A stretch of 64,000 nt of DNA, taken from positions 62,001 through 126,000 of the forward strand of contig JBCBCY010000003.1 of assembly GCA_038530285.1 (NCBI GenBank). Reading direction: 5' to 3'. The notes beneath the pieces are model-generated. The model was given only the letters and a program-made list of their open reading frames with translations. It was not told the DNA's origin and did not search any database. This stretch comes from JASJAR01 sp038530285 (lineage in GTDB: Bacteria; Pseudomonadota; Alphaproteobacteria; Rhodobacterales; Rhodobacteraceae). Position numbers and translations under genes: made by a program. Numbering within the stretch: position 1 is the first letter of the stretch; the number at the start of each line of letters is the position of its first letter. Below are positions 40,541 through 49,731 of this stretch, in pieces.

Positions 40541-43500
40541 TTAGGCCGCTTCCATCATGTCTTCTTCTTCCTCTTCCGTCATGGCGGGCATGGTCTCATC
40601 CACTTCGCCGGTCGATGGGATCAGATCGGTGAGAAGATCCTGGGCGTCTTCGATGACCTCTTCGACATCGTCATCATCGGCATTGCCGCCGCCCAAAAGA
40701 CCAAAGAGCGTGAAGATCATCATGAAGAGCTGGCTGATAGCGGTCATGAAGCCTTCTTCGACCTCTTCTTCTTCGACCTCTTCTTCTTCGACCTCTTCTT
40801 CTTCGGCCTCTTCTTCCTCGGCCTCTTCTTCTTCGACCTCTTCTTCCTCGACCTCTTCTTCTTCGGCTTCCTCCTCCTCAGGGGCCTCGTAGCCTTCATA
40901 GAGCGGGAACAGAGAGTCGAGTTCGCCTTCACCTTCTGAGAGGAACACCGCTTCGATATCCTCAAGTGGGCGGTCGAACATCAACACATTCTCGATATCG
41001 CCCGAGAAATGCCACTGAAGGTTGTCTTCTTCGCCGTTGCGGGTACGGGTCGACGCGCCGATCGCGATGTCTTCCTCGTTCTCGGTCATCCCGCCTTCAA
41101 AGCCTTCGCCTTCGTCGACAACCTCGCCGTTGAGGTAGAGCTTTGTTCCGTCTTCATCGAAGCTGAAGGCCACGTGGTAGTCTTCACCGGCCACGACTTT
41201 TTCAGACGATTTCAAGGTAAGGCTGTCAGTTTCGTCCTGGTAGCGGACGTTTACACGGCCTGCAGTGTCCAGCCAGATTGTGACATGGCCACCTTCCTGG
41301 TTGCCTGAATGGTCCTTTGAGTACAGCGCCTGATTGTTGCCATTGCCTGGCACATCGGCGTTGAAGGCCAGCGCGATCGTGCCTTCTGCAAGCTCCATCG
41401 CGTCTGTATGCGCGATCTCGTAGCTTTCGCCGCCGGACAGATCGCCACCTTCAAAGCTGGAGATCAGACCTGGGGCCACCAGACCGGCCGGCTTTGCTGA
41501 ATCGAACGTGACCTGATCAAGGAAGCCGTTTTGCGTGTAGTCCCCGGGGTCCGAGCCAATCGGGTCGCCGTCGATATCGCGGGTGTCATAGCCGAAGACC
41601 ATTTCACCGTCGATTTCCGTCCAACGCGTTTCTCCGGTGGGGGCGACGGCTTCCTGGATTTCGTGGATGGTATCGACGATCCCGTAGTGCGCGCCGGCAT
41701 CGGTTTCGACCATATCTTCGGTGACCTTGTCGCCGTACACGACAATGTAACCAAGGTAGTCTTCGTCGTGCGCACCGCCGCCGTTGCCCTGCTGGGAATA
41801 GGCAGTGATGATGGACACCATGTCATCGTCCACGCCGTCCCCATCGGTGTCGACCGTGTCATAGGAGACTTCGATTTCCGTGGTGTGACCGATGACCGAG
41901 ATCGTATCGCCTTCTTCAACGCTGAAATCGGCGATGATGTCGATGCCGAAGCCGTCGACCCAGTGATCATGGAGGTATTTGTTCTCGCCCGCGACGCCGT
42001 GCCAATGGATCATCCCATTGTCCATCGTGTGTTCGACAAGGATGTCTTTCTTGGCATTGATCAGGGTTTCAAACTTGAACTGGTCAGCGCCTGCGCCACC
42101 CACAAGAATGTCGTCGGCCACCAGTTCCTGATCGGTCCAATCGGCAAGCTTCAGGAAGTCGTAGTTCACGTCATTGTCGTCTGGCCGACTTTGCTGGTCT
42201 GTGACCAGCTGACCGATCCGCTGTTCGCCAGCATCAGCCCGCGAATACAGCACGTCATTGCCATCGCCACCTTCCAGAAGGTCGGACCCACGACCGCCAT
42301 CAAGCGTGTCGTTGCCATTTTCGCCCTTTAGGTGATCGTCGCCGTAGCCGCCTTCGAGGTTGTCGTTGCCATTGCCGCCTTCGATGTCGTCGTCACCCGC
42401 ACCGCCGTCGATATTGTCGGCACCACCCATGCCATCGAAGGTGTCATCGCCGGCCAGCATCGGCTGGGCCCCTGCAGGGTTGGTCAGGGCGTTGCCCGGG
42501 CCATTGTCCATCAGATCGTTGATCTGGCTGACATCCAGCGCGTCGTCCGGTGTGAAGCCACCCCAGACACCGAAGTCCGCCAGCGCGCCTTCGAAGGGAC
42601 GTTGCAGGTCTTCGTCATCAAGTGCGAATTCCTGGGCCGTATCGGTCAGCTCTGCCCGGTGGCTGTCAGCGCCAAAGACCCAGGGCTCTTCGTTCTGCAT
42701 CGGGAAGAACTCGGTATAGCCGTTGGGGTTGGCGACATCGCCTTCAACCGCGTCCCACTGGTTTGCGCCAATCGGGTCGCCGTCGATGGTCACCACCACG
42801 CCGCCCTGGCTGTAAGACACTGCGATATGTGCCCATTCGCCTTCGTCAAAAACCGCGTTCTTGGTGGTCCAGGTCTTGTTGCCGGACCCGTCACCGGGGG
42901 CGAGCCGCAACAACAGCTCACCTTCGTTGGTGTGCCCGATCCGGATATGGCCGCCATCGACCGTGCCGGTGTGATCTTTTGAAACGAAGGTCGAATTGTC
43001 CGACAGATCGTCTGGGCGCGCCCAGAAGGCAATCGTGCCCTGGGTCACGGCCATCGATGGGTCATGGTCCATGAAGGCAAAGTCATCTTCGCCATCGAAA
43101 TAAAGCGCCTCGCCCGACCCGTTTGGCGGGCCGTCTACAGTGCCATCGGTGCGAATGATCGCCTGGTTTTCATAAAGCGTATAGGCCTTGATCTCGTTGC
43201 CATCGGCCGCGCTGTCGTCGCCGTAGGCACCATCTTCGCCCGATCCGAAGGACCAAAAGCCCAGCGCACCCGGCAGACCGTCATAGGTTGGAGCTTCGGG
43301 ACCCATGGTGTTGGACCCGCCATTGCCGGTCTCGGTCACGCCGGCAACATCCACCGTGCCGAGCTGCTCGAACGGCGCGCGGGTTTCGGTATACCCGTCT
43401 TCATCACCGTCCGAGCCAGCGGCAAGCATCTCTTCAGAGAAATTCGCGTTTTCAAAGGCTTCGCCAGGGTTCCCGGTGACCGCGCCAAGTTCAGTCGTGC

Positions 43501-45082
43501 CAAGGCCGTTCCCGGTTTGATTGTCTGAGCCGGCGACCGCCTCACGTGTGTCGTAGCCGCGGATGACCTCGTCCCCGACAACAGTCTCTTTCAGGTCACC
43601 ATTGGGGAAGATCGCTTCAGCGACATCCTCGTAGCCTTCCACGATGCCATAGGTGACGCCAGCGTCGGTCTGGATGTCTTCTTTTTCGACGCGGTCACCG
43701 TGCACGATCACCTGACCGATCAGATCCATCGTGTGCGCGCCGCCGCCACCATGCTGGTTGGAGACCACGGTGATGATCGATTCTTCGGCTTCATCGCCGA
43801 TCACGTCCTCGTAGGACACATAGACATTGGCCGTGTGACCGATGACGGCGATCTTGTCTTCCTGGGCGTTGTAGTCAGCGATGATGTCAATCCCGCCGTT
43901 GTCGACCCAGTGGTCGTGAAGTTCGTTGTTCTCGCCCGCAACCCCGGCCCAATTGATGGTGCCGTCGGCGCGCACATGTTCTTCGATGATGTCGAGCTTT
44001 GCGTTGATATAAGCCGTCATCAGGAAGACATCTTCGCCTTCACCGCCGATCAGCACATCATCGCCGTGAAGGGGCTGATCCTCATACCCTTTCAGTCGCT
44101 GAAGATCGTCATCAACTTCACCGTCGGGGTCCTCTCGCGTCGGCTGACCGATCGCAAGTTGGCCGATCCGTTGAAGTCCCGAATCCGAGCCTGCGATCAG
44201 CACGTCATTGCCCGCGCCGCCATCGACCACGTCCGACCCGCGCCCACCATCGAGCACGTCGTCGCCGCCTTCGCCGAAGATCATGTCGTCGCCGTAGCCG
44301 CCCTTGACGTGGTCATCGCCGTCGCCGGCGTTGATCGTATCGTCCGATCCCATGCCGGTGATGACATCTGCACCATCGGTGGCTTCGCCCTGCACAGCAC
44401 CTTCAACGCTTTCTTCGCCCACAAAGTAGGACGGATGGTAGTCATCCACCGGGATCGTTGTGACATCGGCCGGCGGGTTCTCGAAATCGTCGATCGACTG
44501 GTAGAACGCGCTTTGATCAATCGGCAGACCGTCCATCATCATGGCAAGGGACTGCCCGCCGCCGCCGTCGAAATAGTACATCTCGACCTCGTACAGGCCG
44601 CCTTCAAACTCGGCCACGCGCCCGGTCTCATCGGTGCCGCGGTTGCCAAGGAAGGACGAGAAGTTCACCCCGCCGATGTTCAACAGAAACCCGTCATCAG
44701 ACGCGACCGAAATCTCATGCGTGCCTTCGGGGATATAAAGATAGCCGTTCAGCTGCAGCCCCGTCGGGCCAAATTCTGCATCGCCGCCGCCGGACAATGT
44801 GGCGGCATCATCGCCCAGAAAGTCTGCCAACGTCGTCTGTGAGTTTTGCCCCGAGTATACCAGTTCGGACGCAGTAAAGGTTTCATCAGCGCCCGATGTG
44901 GCGATCAGTTCCAAAAGCGCGCCAATGCTCCAGATTTTGCCGCCTTCTTCTGGAAAGAAGACCTGGCCAGCCAATCCCGTTCCAACGCTTGGCACGTCGG
45001 AAATGGTATCAATGCTGACTGCTGGGTCCAGACCGGCGGGCGTATCGGGGTTGGACGGGTCAAAAAATGGGGGCACGGCCAT
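40541..45082 (-). CDS. Giant secreted RTX/LamG adhesin-like protein with internal duplication
   Basis: 1513 residues from the ATG at 45082, which has GGAGAG nine bases upstream; the frame is open for another 103 codons, but they are not protein-like. A PA14-like domain lies near residues 97-190 (LQLNGYLYIPEGTHEISVASDDG). RTX calcium repeats lie at about 235-300 and 870-955 (GDGDDHVKGGYGDDMIFGEG). Each RTX block is followed by a homologous module of about 220 residues (QRIGQL ... INAKLDIIEEH ... GVAGENNELHDHWVD), and two LamG/concanavalin-like domains lie at 600-840 and 1210-1375. A Glu/Val/Ala tract (1400-1446) precedes a hydrophobic segment FMTAISQLFMMIFTLFGLLGG and an acidic end. It has no signal peptide, as expected for type I secretion; no transporter genes are adjacent. 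Confidence 0.88.
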   Translation of the reverse strand: MAVPPFFDPSNPDTPAGLDPAVSIDTISDVPSVGTGLAGQVFFPEEGGKIWSIGALLELIATSGADETFTASELVYSGQNSQTTLADFLGDDAATLSGGGDAEFGPTGLQLNGYLYIPEGTHEISVASDDGFLLNIGGVNFSSFLGNRGTDETGRVAEFEGGLYEVEMYYFDGGGGQSLAMMMDGLPIDQSAFYQSIDDFENPPADVTTIPVDDYHPSYFVGEESVEGAVQGEATDGADVITGMGSDDTINAGDGDDHVKGGYGDDMIFGEGGDDVLDGGRGSDVVDGGAGNDVLIAGSDSGLQRIGQLAIGQPTREDPDGEVDDDLQRLKGYEDQPLHGDDVLIGGEGEDVFLMTAYINAKLDIIEEHVRADGTINWAGVAGENNELHDHWVDNGGIDIIADYNAQEDKIAVIGHTANVYVSYEDVIGDEAEESIITVVSNQHGGGGAHTMDLIGQVIVHGDRVEKEDIQTDAGVTYGIVEGYEDVAEAIFPNGDLKETVVGDEVIRGYDTREAVAGSDNQTGNGLGTTELGAVTGNPGEAFENANFSEEMLAAGSDGDEDGYTETRAPFEQLGTVDVAGVTETGNGGSNTMGPEAPTYDGLPGALGFWSFGSGEDGAYGDDSAADGNEIKAYTLYENQAIIRTDGTVDGPPNGSGEALYFDGEDDFAFMDHDPSMAVTQGTIAFWARPDDLSDNSTFVSKDHTGTVDGGHIRIGHTNEGELLLRLAPGDGSGNKTWTTKNAVFDEGEWAHIAVSYSQGGVVVTIDGDPIGANQWDAVEGDVANPNGYTEFFPMQNEEPWVFGADSHRAELTDTAQEFALDDEDLQRPFEGALADFGVWGGFTPDDALDVSQINDLMDNGPGNALTNPAGAQPMLAGDDTFDGMGGADNIDGGAGDDDIEGGNGNDNLEGGYGDDHLKGENGNDTLDGGRGSDLLEGGDGNDVLYSRADAGEQRIGQLVTDQQSRPDDNDVNYDFLKLADWTDQELVADDILVGGAGADQFKFETLINAKKDILVEHTMDNGMIHWHGVAGENKYLHDHWVDGFGIDIIADFSVEEGDTISVIGHTTEIEVSYDTVDTDGDGVDDDMVSIITAYSQQGNGGGAHDEDYLGYIVVYGDKVTEDMVETDAGAHYGIVDTIHEIQEAVAPTGETRWTEIDGEMVFGYDTRDIDGDPIGSDPGDYTQNGFLDQVTFDSAKPAGLVAPGLISSFEGGDLSGGESYEIAHTDAMELAEGTIALAFNADVPGNGNNQALYSKDHSGNQEGGHVTIWLDTAGRVNVRYQDETDSLTLKSSEKVVAGEDYHVAFSFDEDGTKLYLNGEVVDEGEGFEGGMTENEEDIAIGASTRTRNGEEDNLQWHFSGDIENVLMFDRPLEDIEAVFLSEGEGELDSLFPLYEGYEAPEEEEAEEEEVEEEEVEEEEAEEEEAEEEEVEEEEVEEEEVEEGFMTAISQLFMMIFTLFGLLGGGNADDDDVEEVIEDAQDLLTDLIPSTGEVDETMPAMTEEEEEDMMEAA
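40747..40872. repeat. 15-base minisatellite encoding Glu-Glu-Val/Ala-Glu-Glu
   Basis: Direct repeats of a 15-base unit (minus strand GAGGTCGAAGAAGAA or near variants, with GTC/GCC alternation) run in frame inside the giant RTX gene for about eight units. They encode a continuous acidic tract of EEVEE and EEAEE pentads. In-frame 15-base units make length change by slippage easy without breaking the gene. Confidence 0.8.
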
Positions 45083-45508
45083 GATAATTCTCTCCTGTTC
45101 GCGCAAACCCATCGGGCGCGCGGTCTTCATTCCATTTCGCGTATGAACTCGGACTAATGACCCAGGCGCATGAAACTGAGGGGGCGCACCCGGGTAGGGG
45201 ACACTGGCAAATTCGAGACCGACACTAGCCAACAATGTGGCCACAAAAAGTCTGGACCGGTGGTGAATGAACGGGATTTTGCCGGTGACTGAAATTGTCG
45301 GCAGGCTTCTGCCGATTTCACGTAAATTGTTGTTAAATATATATAAAAATGAGCTCCTCTTGCGGTCCAGCTGTTGCTGAATCCGCGTCAAATGGCCATG
45401 ATTGTTTCATTGGATCGTGACGGGCGACGATCTTGCAAATTAATCGGAATTGCCGGGAATTGGCGAAACATCCTTCGCCGCAATTGCGCCCCAATTCGTG
45501 ACTGCAAA
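45083..45508. other. Long non-coding region upstream of the RTX gene
   Basis: 426 bases without a convincing gene. It is less GC-rich than its surroundings and contains an AT-rich stretch at 45323-45352 (around TTAAATATATATAAAAATG), the most AT-rich stretch I noticed in the window and a likely promoter or nucleoid-protein target. Next to it is a perfect hairpin CGGCAG-GCTT-CTGCCG at 45299-45314, which on the minus strand would lie between the AT-rich stretch and the RTX start, in the leader of the transcript. The leader would be more than 200 bases long, which leaves room for RNA-level control. Confidence 0.45.
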
Positions 45509-46876
45509 TTAGCCGTGGTTTTGAATCAGGCTCCGCATTTCGGCCACTTTACGCTCCAGAAGGGCCGCATCCCCCCGCGTTTCGACGTTCAGGCGAAGCA
45601 GAGGTTCGGTGTTGGATGCCCTCACGTTCGCGCGCCAATCCGCAAAGTTCAGGCTAATCCCGTCGAGGCGATCAATCGAAACGGCATCTTCAGAAAGCGC
45701 CTCCACAACCGCTTCCATCGTCGCTTTGGCATCTGTGACGCGAAAGTTGATCTCGCCCGAAGAGGGGAACCGACGGCGCAGGTCGGCCACAAGTTCGGAT
45801 GCTTTGACGCCGCGTCGCGACAGGATTTCGGCAAAGTGCACCCAAGGGATCATGCCACTGTCGCAATAGTAAAAGTCGCGGAAGTAATGGTGTGCCGACA
45901 TTTCGCCTCCATAGGGCGCGCCCGTTTCGCGCATTTTTGCTTTCAAGAACGCATGGCCTGTCTTGGTCACCACCGCTTCGCCCCCTGCGGCGGCGACGGT
46001 CGCCTCCACCGCGCCCGTCACACGCGGGTCATGGACGATCTTGGCACCCGGTTCACGCGTCAGGGCTGCTTCGGCAAGAATGGCAACGACAATCTCGCCA
46101 GGAACGATGGTGCCGGTTTCATCAAAGAAAAAGCAGCGGTCAAAATCGCCGTCCCAGGCGACGCCAAGGTCTGCATTCTGGGCTATCACCTGGTCGGCGG
46201 TCTGGCCCTGGTTTTCAGGAATCAAAGGATTGGGAATTCCGTTTGGGAAGGTCGGGTCAGGATCGTGATGCATGCGCACAATGTCGAGCCGGGCACCACC
46301 CGCGATCAGCGTCTGTGCAACCTGGTCGAACGCGGCACCTGCAGTGCCGTTGCCTGGGTTGACGAGAAGCCGCAACGGTCCAATGGCTTTCGCGTCCGCC
46401 TGGTTTGCAACGTGGCGCGCAAACCCGTCCTTCAGATCAGTCGGTAGGCGTGCGCCGGCACTGGCCACGGCGGGGTATTCGTCTTTTTCCGCTTGGTCCT
46501 TCAGCGCCGCCAGCTCTGTGGCAGGATCCAAGGGCCGGCTGCCGGGTCCGACGATCTTCATGCCGTTGTACTCGATCGGATTATGCGATGCGGTGACCAT
46601 CACACCGCCTGCGGCTTCAAGATGACCGGTGGCGAAATACACCTCTTCGGTGCCGCAACGGCCCAGTTCAACGACATCCACACCGCGCGACGTGATACCG
46701 GCCGTTAAAGCGGCTGCTAACGTCGGTGAGGTCGCGCGGGCGTCAAATCCTACAACGATCCTTCCAGGCCCCAACAAGGCGGCCATGGCCCGCCCGATGC
46801 GCTCTGCGATGGCATCGTCGAGGTCTTTTCCCAGCACACCTCGCACATCGTAGGCTTTGAAACAGGTCAGCTTCAT
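45509..46876 (-). CDS. Phosphomannomutase/phosphoglucomutase
   Basis: 455 residues, the usual size for ManB/CpsG-type enzymes. It begins FKAYDVRGVLGKDL; the phosphoserine loop is TASHNPIEYNGMK (near residue 95), the metal loop is DGDFDRCFFFDE, the sugar-binding loop is GGEMSAHHYF, and the phosphate loop is RASNTEPLLRLNVE. It interconverts mannose or glucose 6-phosphate with 1-phosphate for sugar-nucleotide supply. A short sugar transferase gene at 49087 and the putative secreted adhesin nearby suggest a link with surface polysaccharide, but no other polysaccharide genes are in the window. Confidence 0.93.
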   Translation of the reverse strand: MKLTCFKAYDVRGVLGKDLDDAIAERIGRAMAALLGPGRIVVGFDARATSPTLAAALTAGITSRGVDVVELGRCGTEEVYFATGHLEAAGGVMVTASHNPIEYNGMKIVGPGSRPLDPATELAALKDQAEKDEYPAVASAGARLPTDLKDGFARHVANQADAKAIGPLRLLVNPGNGTAGAAFDQVAQTLIAGGARLDIVRMHHDPDPTFPNGIPNPLIPENQGQTADQVIAQNADLGVAWDGDFDRCFFFDETGTIVPGEIVVAILAEAALTREPGAKIVHDPRVTGAVEATVAAAGGEAVVTKTGHAFLKAKMRETGAPYGGEMSAHHYFRDFYYCDSGMIPWVHFAEILSRRGVKASELVADLRRRFPSSGEINFRVTDAKATMEAVVEALSEDAVSIDRLDGISLNFADWRANVRASNTEPLLRLNVETRGDAALLERKVAEMRSLIQNHG

Positions 46877-47022
46877 CTTCGCGGCTCCGACAGGTCAATC
46901 ACACCCCTGACGTTTCGCAGGACCTTTTGAGCAGAGCAAGGCAGCATTCGGTCCGGCGGTGTTCACCAATCAGAAAGGCTCATTTGGGTAAGATCAAATC
47001 CGGGGCAGTGAGGTTTTGAAAA

Positions 47023-49065
47023 ATGCAATACTTGAACAGGCTGGCGCGACACGTCCTCATCGTGCAGCTTCTGCTGATCTCGGGCATGTATGGGACCGCG
47101 GTCGCTCAGCAACCCAAGATTGTGGCCGGATATACCGAGTTTTCCCCCTACATGTTTACCGATGAGACAGGGCGGGCCACTGGCTTTTCTGTTGAGATCC
47201 TCAGGGACGCAGCGAAGGCACATGGGTTTGCGATTGAGTTTGAACGTTTCGCTTCTGTCGGCGCGCTGACACAAAGCCTGGCGTCCGGACAGATTGATGC
47301 GACCATTCTCCTGGGCGTGACCCCTGCGCGCGAGCAATTCGGGACATTCTCCAACCCCGTTGGCACATGGTCGTTCGAACTTCTGTTTGCCGATACCGCG
47401 CCAGAGAGCGTCTTTGAGGGGGATTTGAGCGGTTTGCGCATTGCGGTCAGTGAAGGGTCTGCGCCACACCGATTTCTTCAAGACCGGACGGATGTGGAGT
47501 TCTTCTTTTCCAGCTCCATCGCAGAACGCCTGTTTGCGCTGTTCAATGGTTCGATTGATGCGGTCGCCGGGCCACCAAGCGTGTTTCGCGCATCGGCAAA
47601 AGAAGTCGGTCTTGCTGCGCGGTTGTCGCCACGCACCCTCCTTTTGAAAGAAACCCCACGTGCCTTTCTGATCTCAAAAGACCAGCCAGAGTTTCTTGCG
47701 GCGGTCAATGCTCATATCGATTTCCTGAAGGACACGCGCCGCATTGAAACTTTTGAGCGGGCATGGCTGGCCCGCTTGGACCCCAATCTTGCGGATAGGT
47801 TGGGCGCAAATGTTCTGACGTATCTGGGCCTTTGCTTTATCGTAATCGGTCTGCTTGCCGGCCTGCTTGCCGTAACATCTTGGAAACGCAAAGTGGACAA
47901 GGCGGACAAACTCCGGACGCAATCCATGCTGGAAGCGCTTGACGCGGCGCAAGCCGGTATCGTTGTTTTCGATACCCAAGGGAACCTGCAGGCGTCGAAC
48001 CATGCATTCGATCTTGCCTTTCCCAACCTGCGCCAATTGATGAAGGAAAAACCAAATACCGAAACCTTCTTCAGAGGTCTTCAGGAGTACGGGTATTTCG
48101 GGAGTGATGCGCTGGGCACCTCAACAGCCTTGACGCTTGCACCATTCATTTCTGGCGATGGGTCGCAGGCCGTTGAAGTTATGCTCTACGGCGCAAGGGA
48201 GCGCGTCTACGCATGTCTGGCTTGCCGGCTTACGGACGGAAGGATGGCACTTGTCGCGACGGATGTCTCAGAGCTGGAAGAAAACAATCGCGCGATTGAG
48301 GGGCAGGCCAATGAACTCTTGGCCGCCAACAAACAACTGGCCACTTTCGCGCATGTTGCCGCACATGACCTGAAATCGCCCGCAGCCTCGACAGCGACCC
48401 TGCTGGACTGGATTGCAGACGACCTTTGCGATGCCGGGATCGAAATGCCGGCATCGGTTGAAGAAGCGATTGCGCGCGCACGGGGTCTCTTGCGACGCCA
48501 GGTGGCCTTGATCGAAGATCTCCTGGCCTATGCCCGCAGCGCAAACGCCAGCTCCGCTGCACAAATTATCCAGCCGAACGATCGTGTTTCAACAATCATG
48601 GCGCTGATCGAATTGCCAGATGGATTCTCTATTGAGTTTGAACCAGGGCTTCCCAAAGTTCTGGCAGACCCCGCTGCATTTGACCTTGTGGTTCGTAATC
48701 TTCTGAACAACGCAATAAAACACCACGACAAGGATCGCGGCACCGTTGTCTTGCGGTCGGAACCTGCACAGGACGGCCACATCGCCATCCTGATCGAAGA
48801 TGACGGCCCCGGGATCGATGAGGCCTATGCAGAGCGGGTCTTTGAGCCCTTCTTCAGGCTTGCCGCGCAGGACAGTTCAGCCGGGTCAGGATTGGGGCTT
48901 TCGGTCATTCAGAATGCCGTGGAGGCCTGGGGCGGTTCGGTTTCGATCTCACCACGGCAGCCGCGGGGAACGTCGATCCGGTTTACGATCAAGCTTGGTG
49001 AAACAGCGACACTCTCACCCAATGCAGAGACCGCGCAGGCGAACCGCAACGGAAAAGTGGCATAA
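47023..49065 (+). CDS. Periplasmic solute-binding-domain histidine kinase (BvgS-like layout)
   Basis: 680 residues. A signal-like N-terminus (LIVQLLLISGMYGTAVAQ) is followed by an extracellular solute-binding family 3 domain at 30-250 (VAGYTEFSPYMFTDETGRATGFSVEILRDAAKAHG), a membrane helix at 262-288 (TYLGLCFIVIGLLAGLLAV), a PAS-like domain at about 305-420, HisKA with phospho-acceptor His in FAHVAAHDLKSP (near 448), and HATPase_c at 550-665 (NLLNNAIKHH, EDDGPGIDE, GSGLGLSVI). It probably senses a small amine, amino acid or similar periplasmic ligand. No response regulator gene is adjacent and the protein has no receiver domain, so it is an orphan kinase. Confidence 0.92.
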   Translation: MQYLNRLARHVLIVQLLLISGMYGTAVAQQPKIVAGYTEFSPYMFTDETGRATGFSVEILRDAAKAHGFAIEFERFASVGALTQSLASGQIDATILLGVTPAREQFGTFSNPVGTWSFELLFADTAPESVFEGDLSGLRIAVSEGSAPHRFLQDRTDVEFFFSSSIAERLFALFNGSIDAVAGPPSVFRASAKEVGLAARLSPRTLLLKETPRAFLISKDQPEFLAAVNAHIDFLKDTRRIETFERAWLARLDPNLADRLGANVLTYLGLCFIVIGLLAGLLAVTSWKRKVDKADKLRTQSMLEALDAAQAGIVVFDTQGNLQASNHAFDLAFPNLRQLMKEKPNTETFFRGLQEYGYFGSDALGTSTALTLAPFISGDGSQAVEVMLYGARERVYACLACRLTDGRMALVATDVSELEENNRAIEGQANELLAANKQLATFAHVAAHDLKSPAASTATLLDWIADDLCDAGIEMPASVEEAIARARGLLRRQVALIEDLLAYARSANASSAAQIIQPNDRVSTIMALIELPDGFSIEFEPGLPKVLADPAAFDLVVRNLLNNAIKHHDKDRGTVVLRSEPAQDGHIAILIEDDGPGIDEAYAERVFEPFFRLAAQDSSAGSGLGLSVIQNAVEAWGGSVSISPRQPRGTSIRFTIKLGETATLSPNAETAQANRNGKVA

Positions 49066-49086
49066 TCCTTCAATTTCAGATGCGTT

Positions 49087-49665
49087 CTACGTCGTCGCGT
49101 TCGCCGGTTTTCTGGCTTGTGCAACCTTGGGCCGCGATGTGGGCGCCAGCGCGCAGGCCCCCCGGCCAGACAGGACGCAGGGAACAGTTGCGAAAACGAT
49201 GTACAGATCAAGCCAGAGCGATCGGTTCCGCCGATACCATAGATCCAAGCGGAAGGTCTGTTCGAATGAAAGCGCGTTTCGACCATTGATCTGTGCCCAA
49301 CCCGTAATTCCCGGTCGAATCTGCTGGCGCAATGCGCGGATGACCGGAAGCTTGGGCTGGTCGGCTTCGATCATTGGGCGCGGCCCGACAAGCGCCATGT
49401 CGCCGCGAAGGACATTCCAGAATTCGGGCAACTCATCCAAGCTGTAGCGCCGCAACACTGCCCCCATTCGCGTTGGAGTGCCATCCGGCGTCAGGCTGCG
49501 GAACTTGACCATCGTGAAGGCTTTGCCGTCCTTGCCGATGCGTTTTTGGAAAAAGAGGGCGGGAGCGCGATCCAAGCATCCGATGGCCGCCGCGATACAG
49601 AGGAGAACGGGCGCGAGCAAAAAAAGCGCGGTGCTAGCGATGGCAAAGTCAAATACGCGGTGCAT
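49087..49665 (-). CDS. Short bacterial sugar transferase (WcaJ/PssY type core)
   Basis: 192 residues. It has one N-terminal membrane helix (VFDFAIASTALFLLAPVLLCIAAAIG), the acceptor region PALFFQKRIGKDGKAFTMVKFRSL, the catalytic RRYSLDELPEFWNVLRGDMALVGPRP and GITGWAQINGRN. It transfers a sugar 1-phosphate to undecaprenyl phosphate as the first step of exopolysaccharide or O-unit assembly. It is of the minimal single-anchor form, without the multi-helix N-terminus of WcaJ. It stands alone, convergent with the histidine kinase across 21 bases. Confidence 0.9.
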   Translation of the reverse strand: MHRVFDFAIASTALFLLAPVLLCIAAAIGCLDRAPALFFQKRIGKDGKAFTMVKFRSLTPDGTPTRMGAVLRRYSLDELPEFWNVLRGDMALVGPRPMIEADQPKLPVIRALRQQIRPGITGWAQINGRNALSFEQTFRLDLWYRRNRSLWLDLYIVFATVPCVLSGRGACALAPTSRPKVAQARKPANATT

Positions 49666-49682
49666 GGTCCCCTACCCAAGTT

Positions 49683-49702
49683 GCGGCCGCCGTGTGGCCG
49701 CT
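49683..49702. repeat. GC-rich inverted repeat downstream of the creatininase gene
   Basis: GCGGCC and GGCCGC face each other across seven bases in the 66-base gap between the creatininase stop and the sugar transferase start. It may end the catabolic operon's transcript; there is no T-run. Confidence 0.3.
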
Positions 49703-49731
49703 GCTGGGTCGAACACTTACACGCTTAGAGT

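Noticed and set aside
40520..40541. Terminator between the DUF4387 gene and the RTX gene
   Set aside because: Only a 5-bp GGCCT/AGGCC stem with a 3-base loop is present, too weak to call.
40740..40890. Separate Lys/Arg- or Ser-rich protein over the minisatellite
   Set aside because: The other frames only translate the 15-base repeat of the RTX gene and have no start context.
45083..45391. A 103-codon upstream extension of the giant RTX reading frame
   Set aside because: The extension has no domain-like character, covers the AT-rich promoter-like DNA, and the ATG at 45082 has a proper GGAGAG site and a sensible N-terminus.
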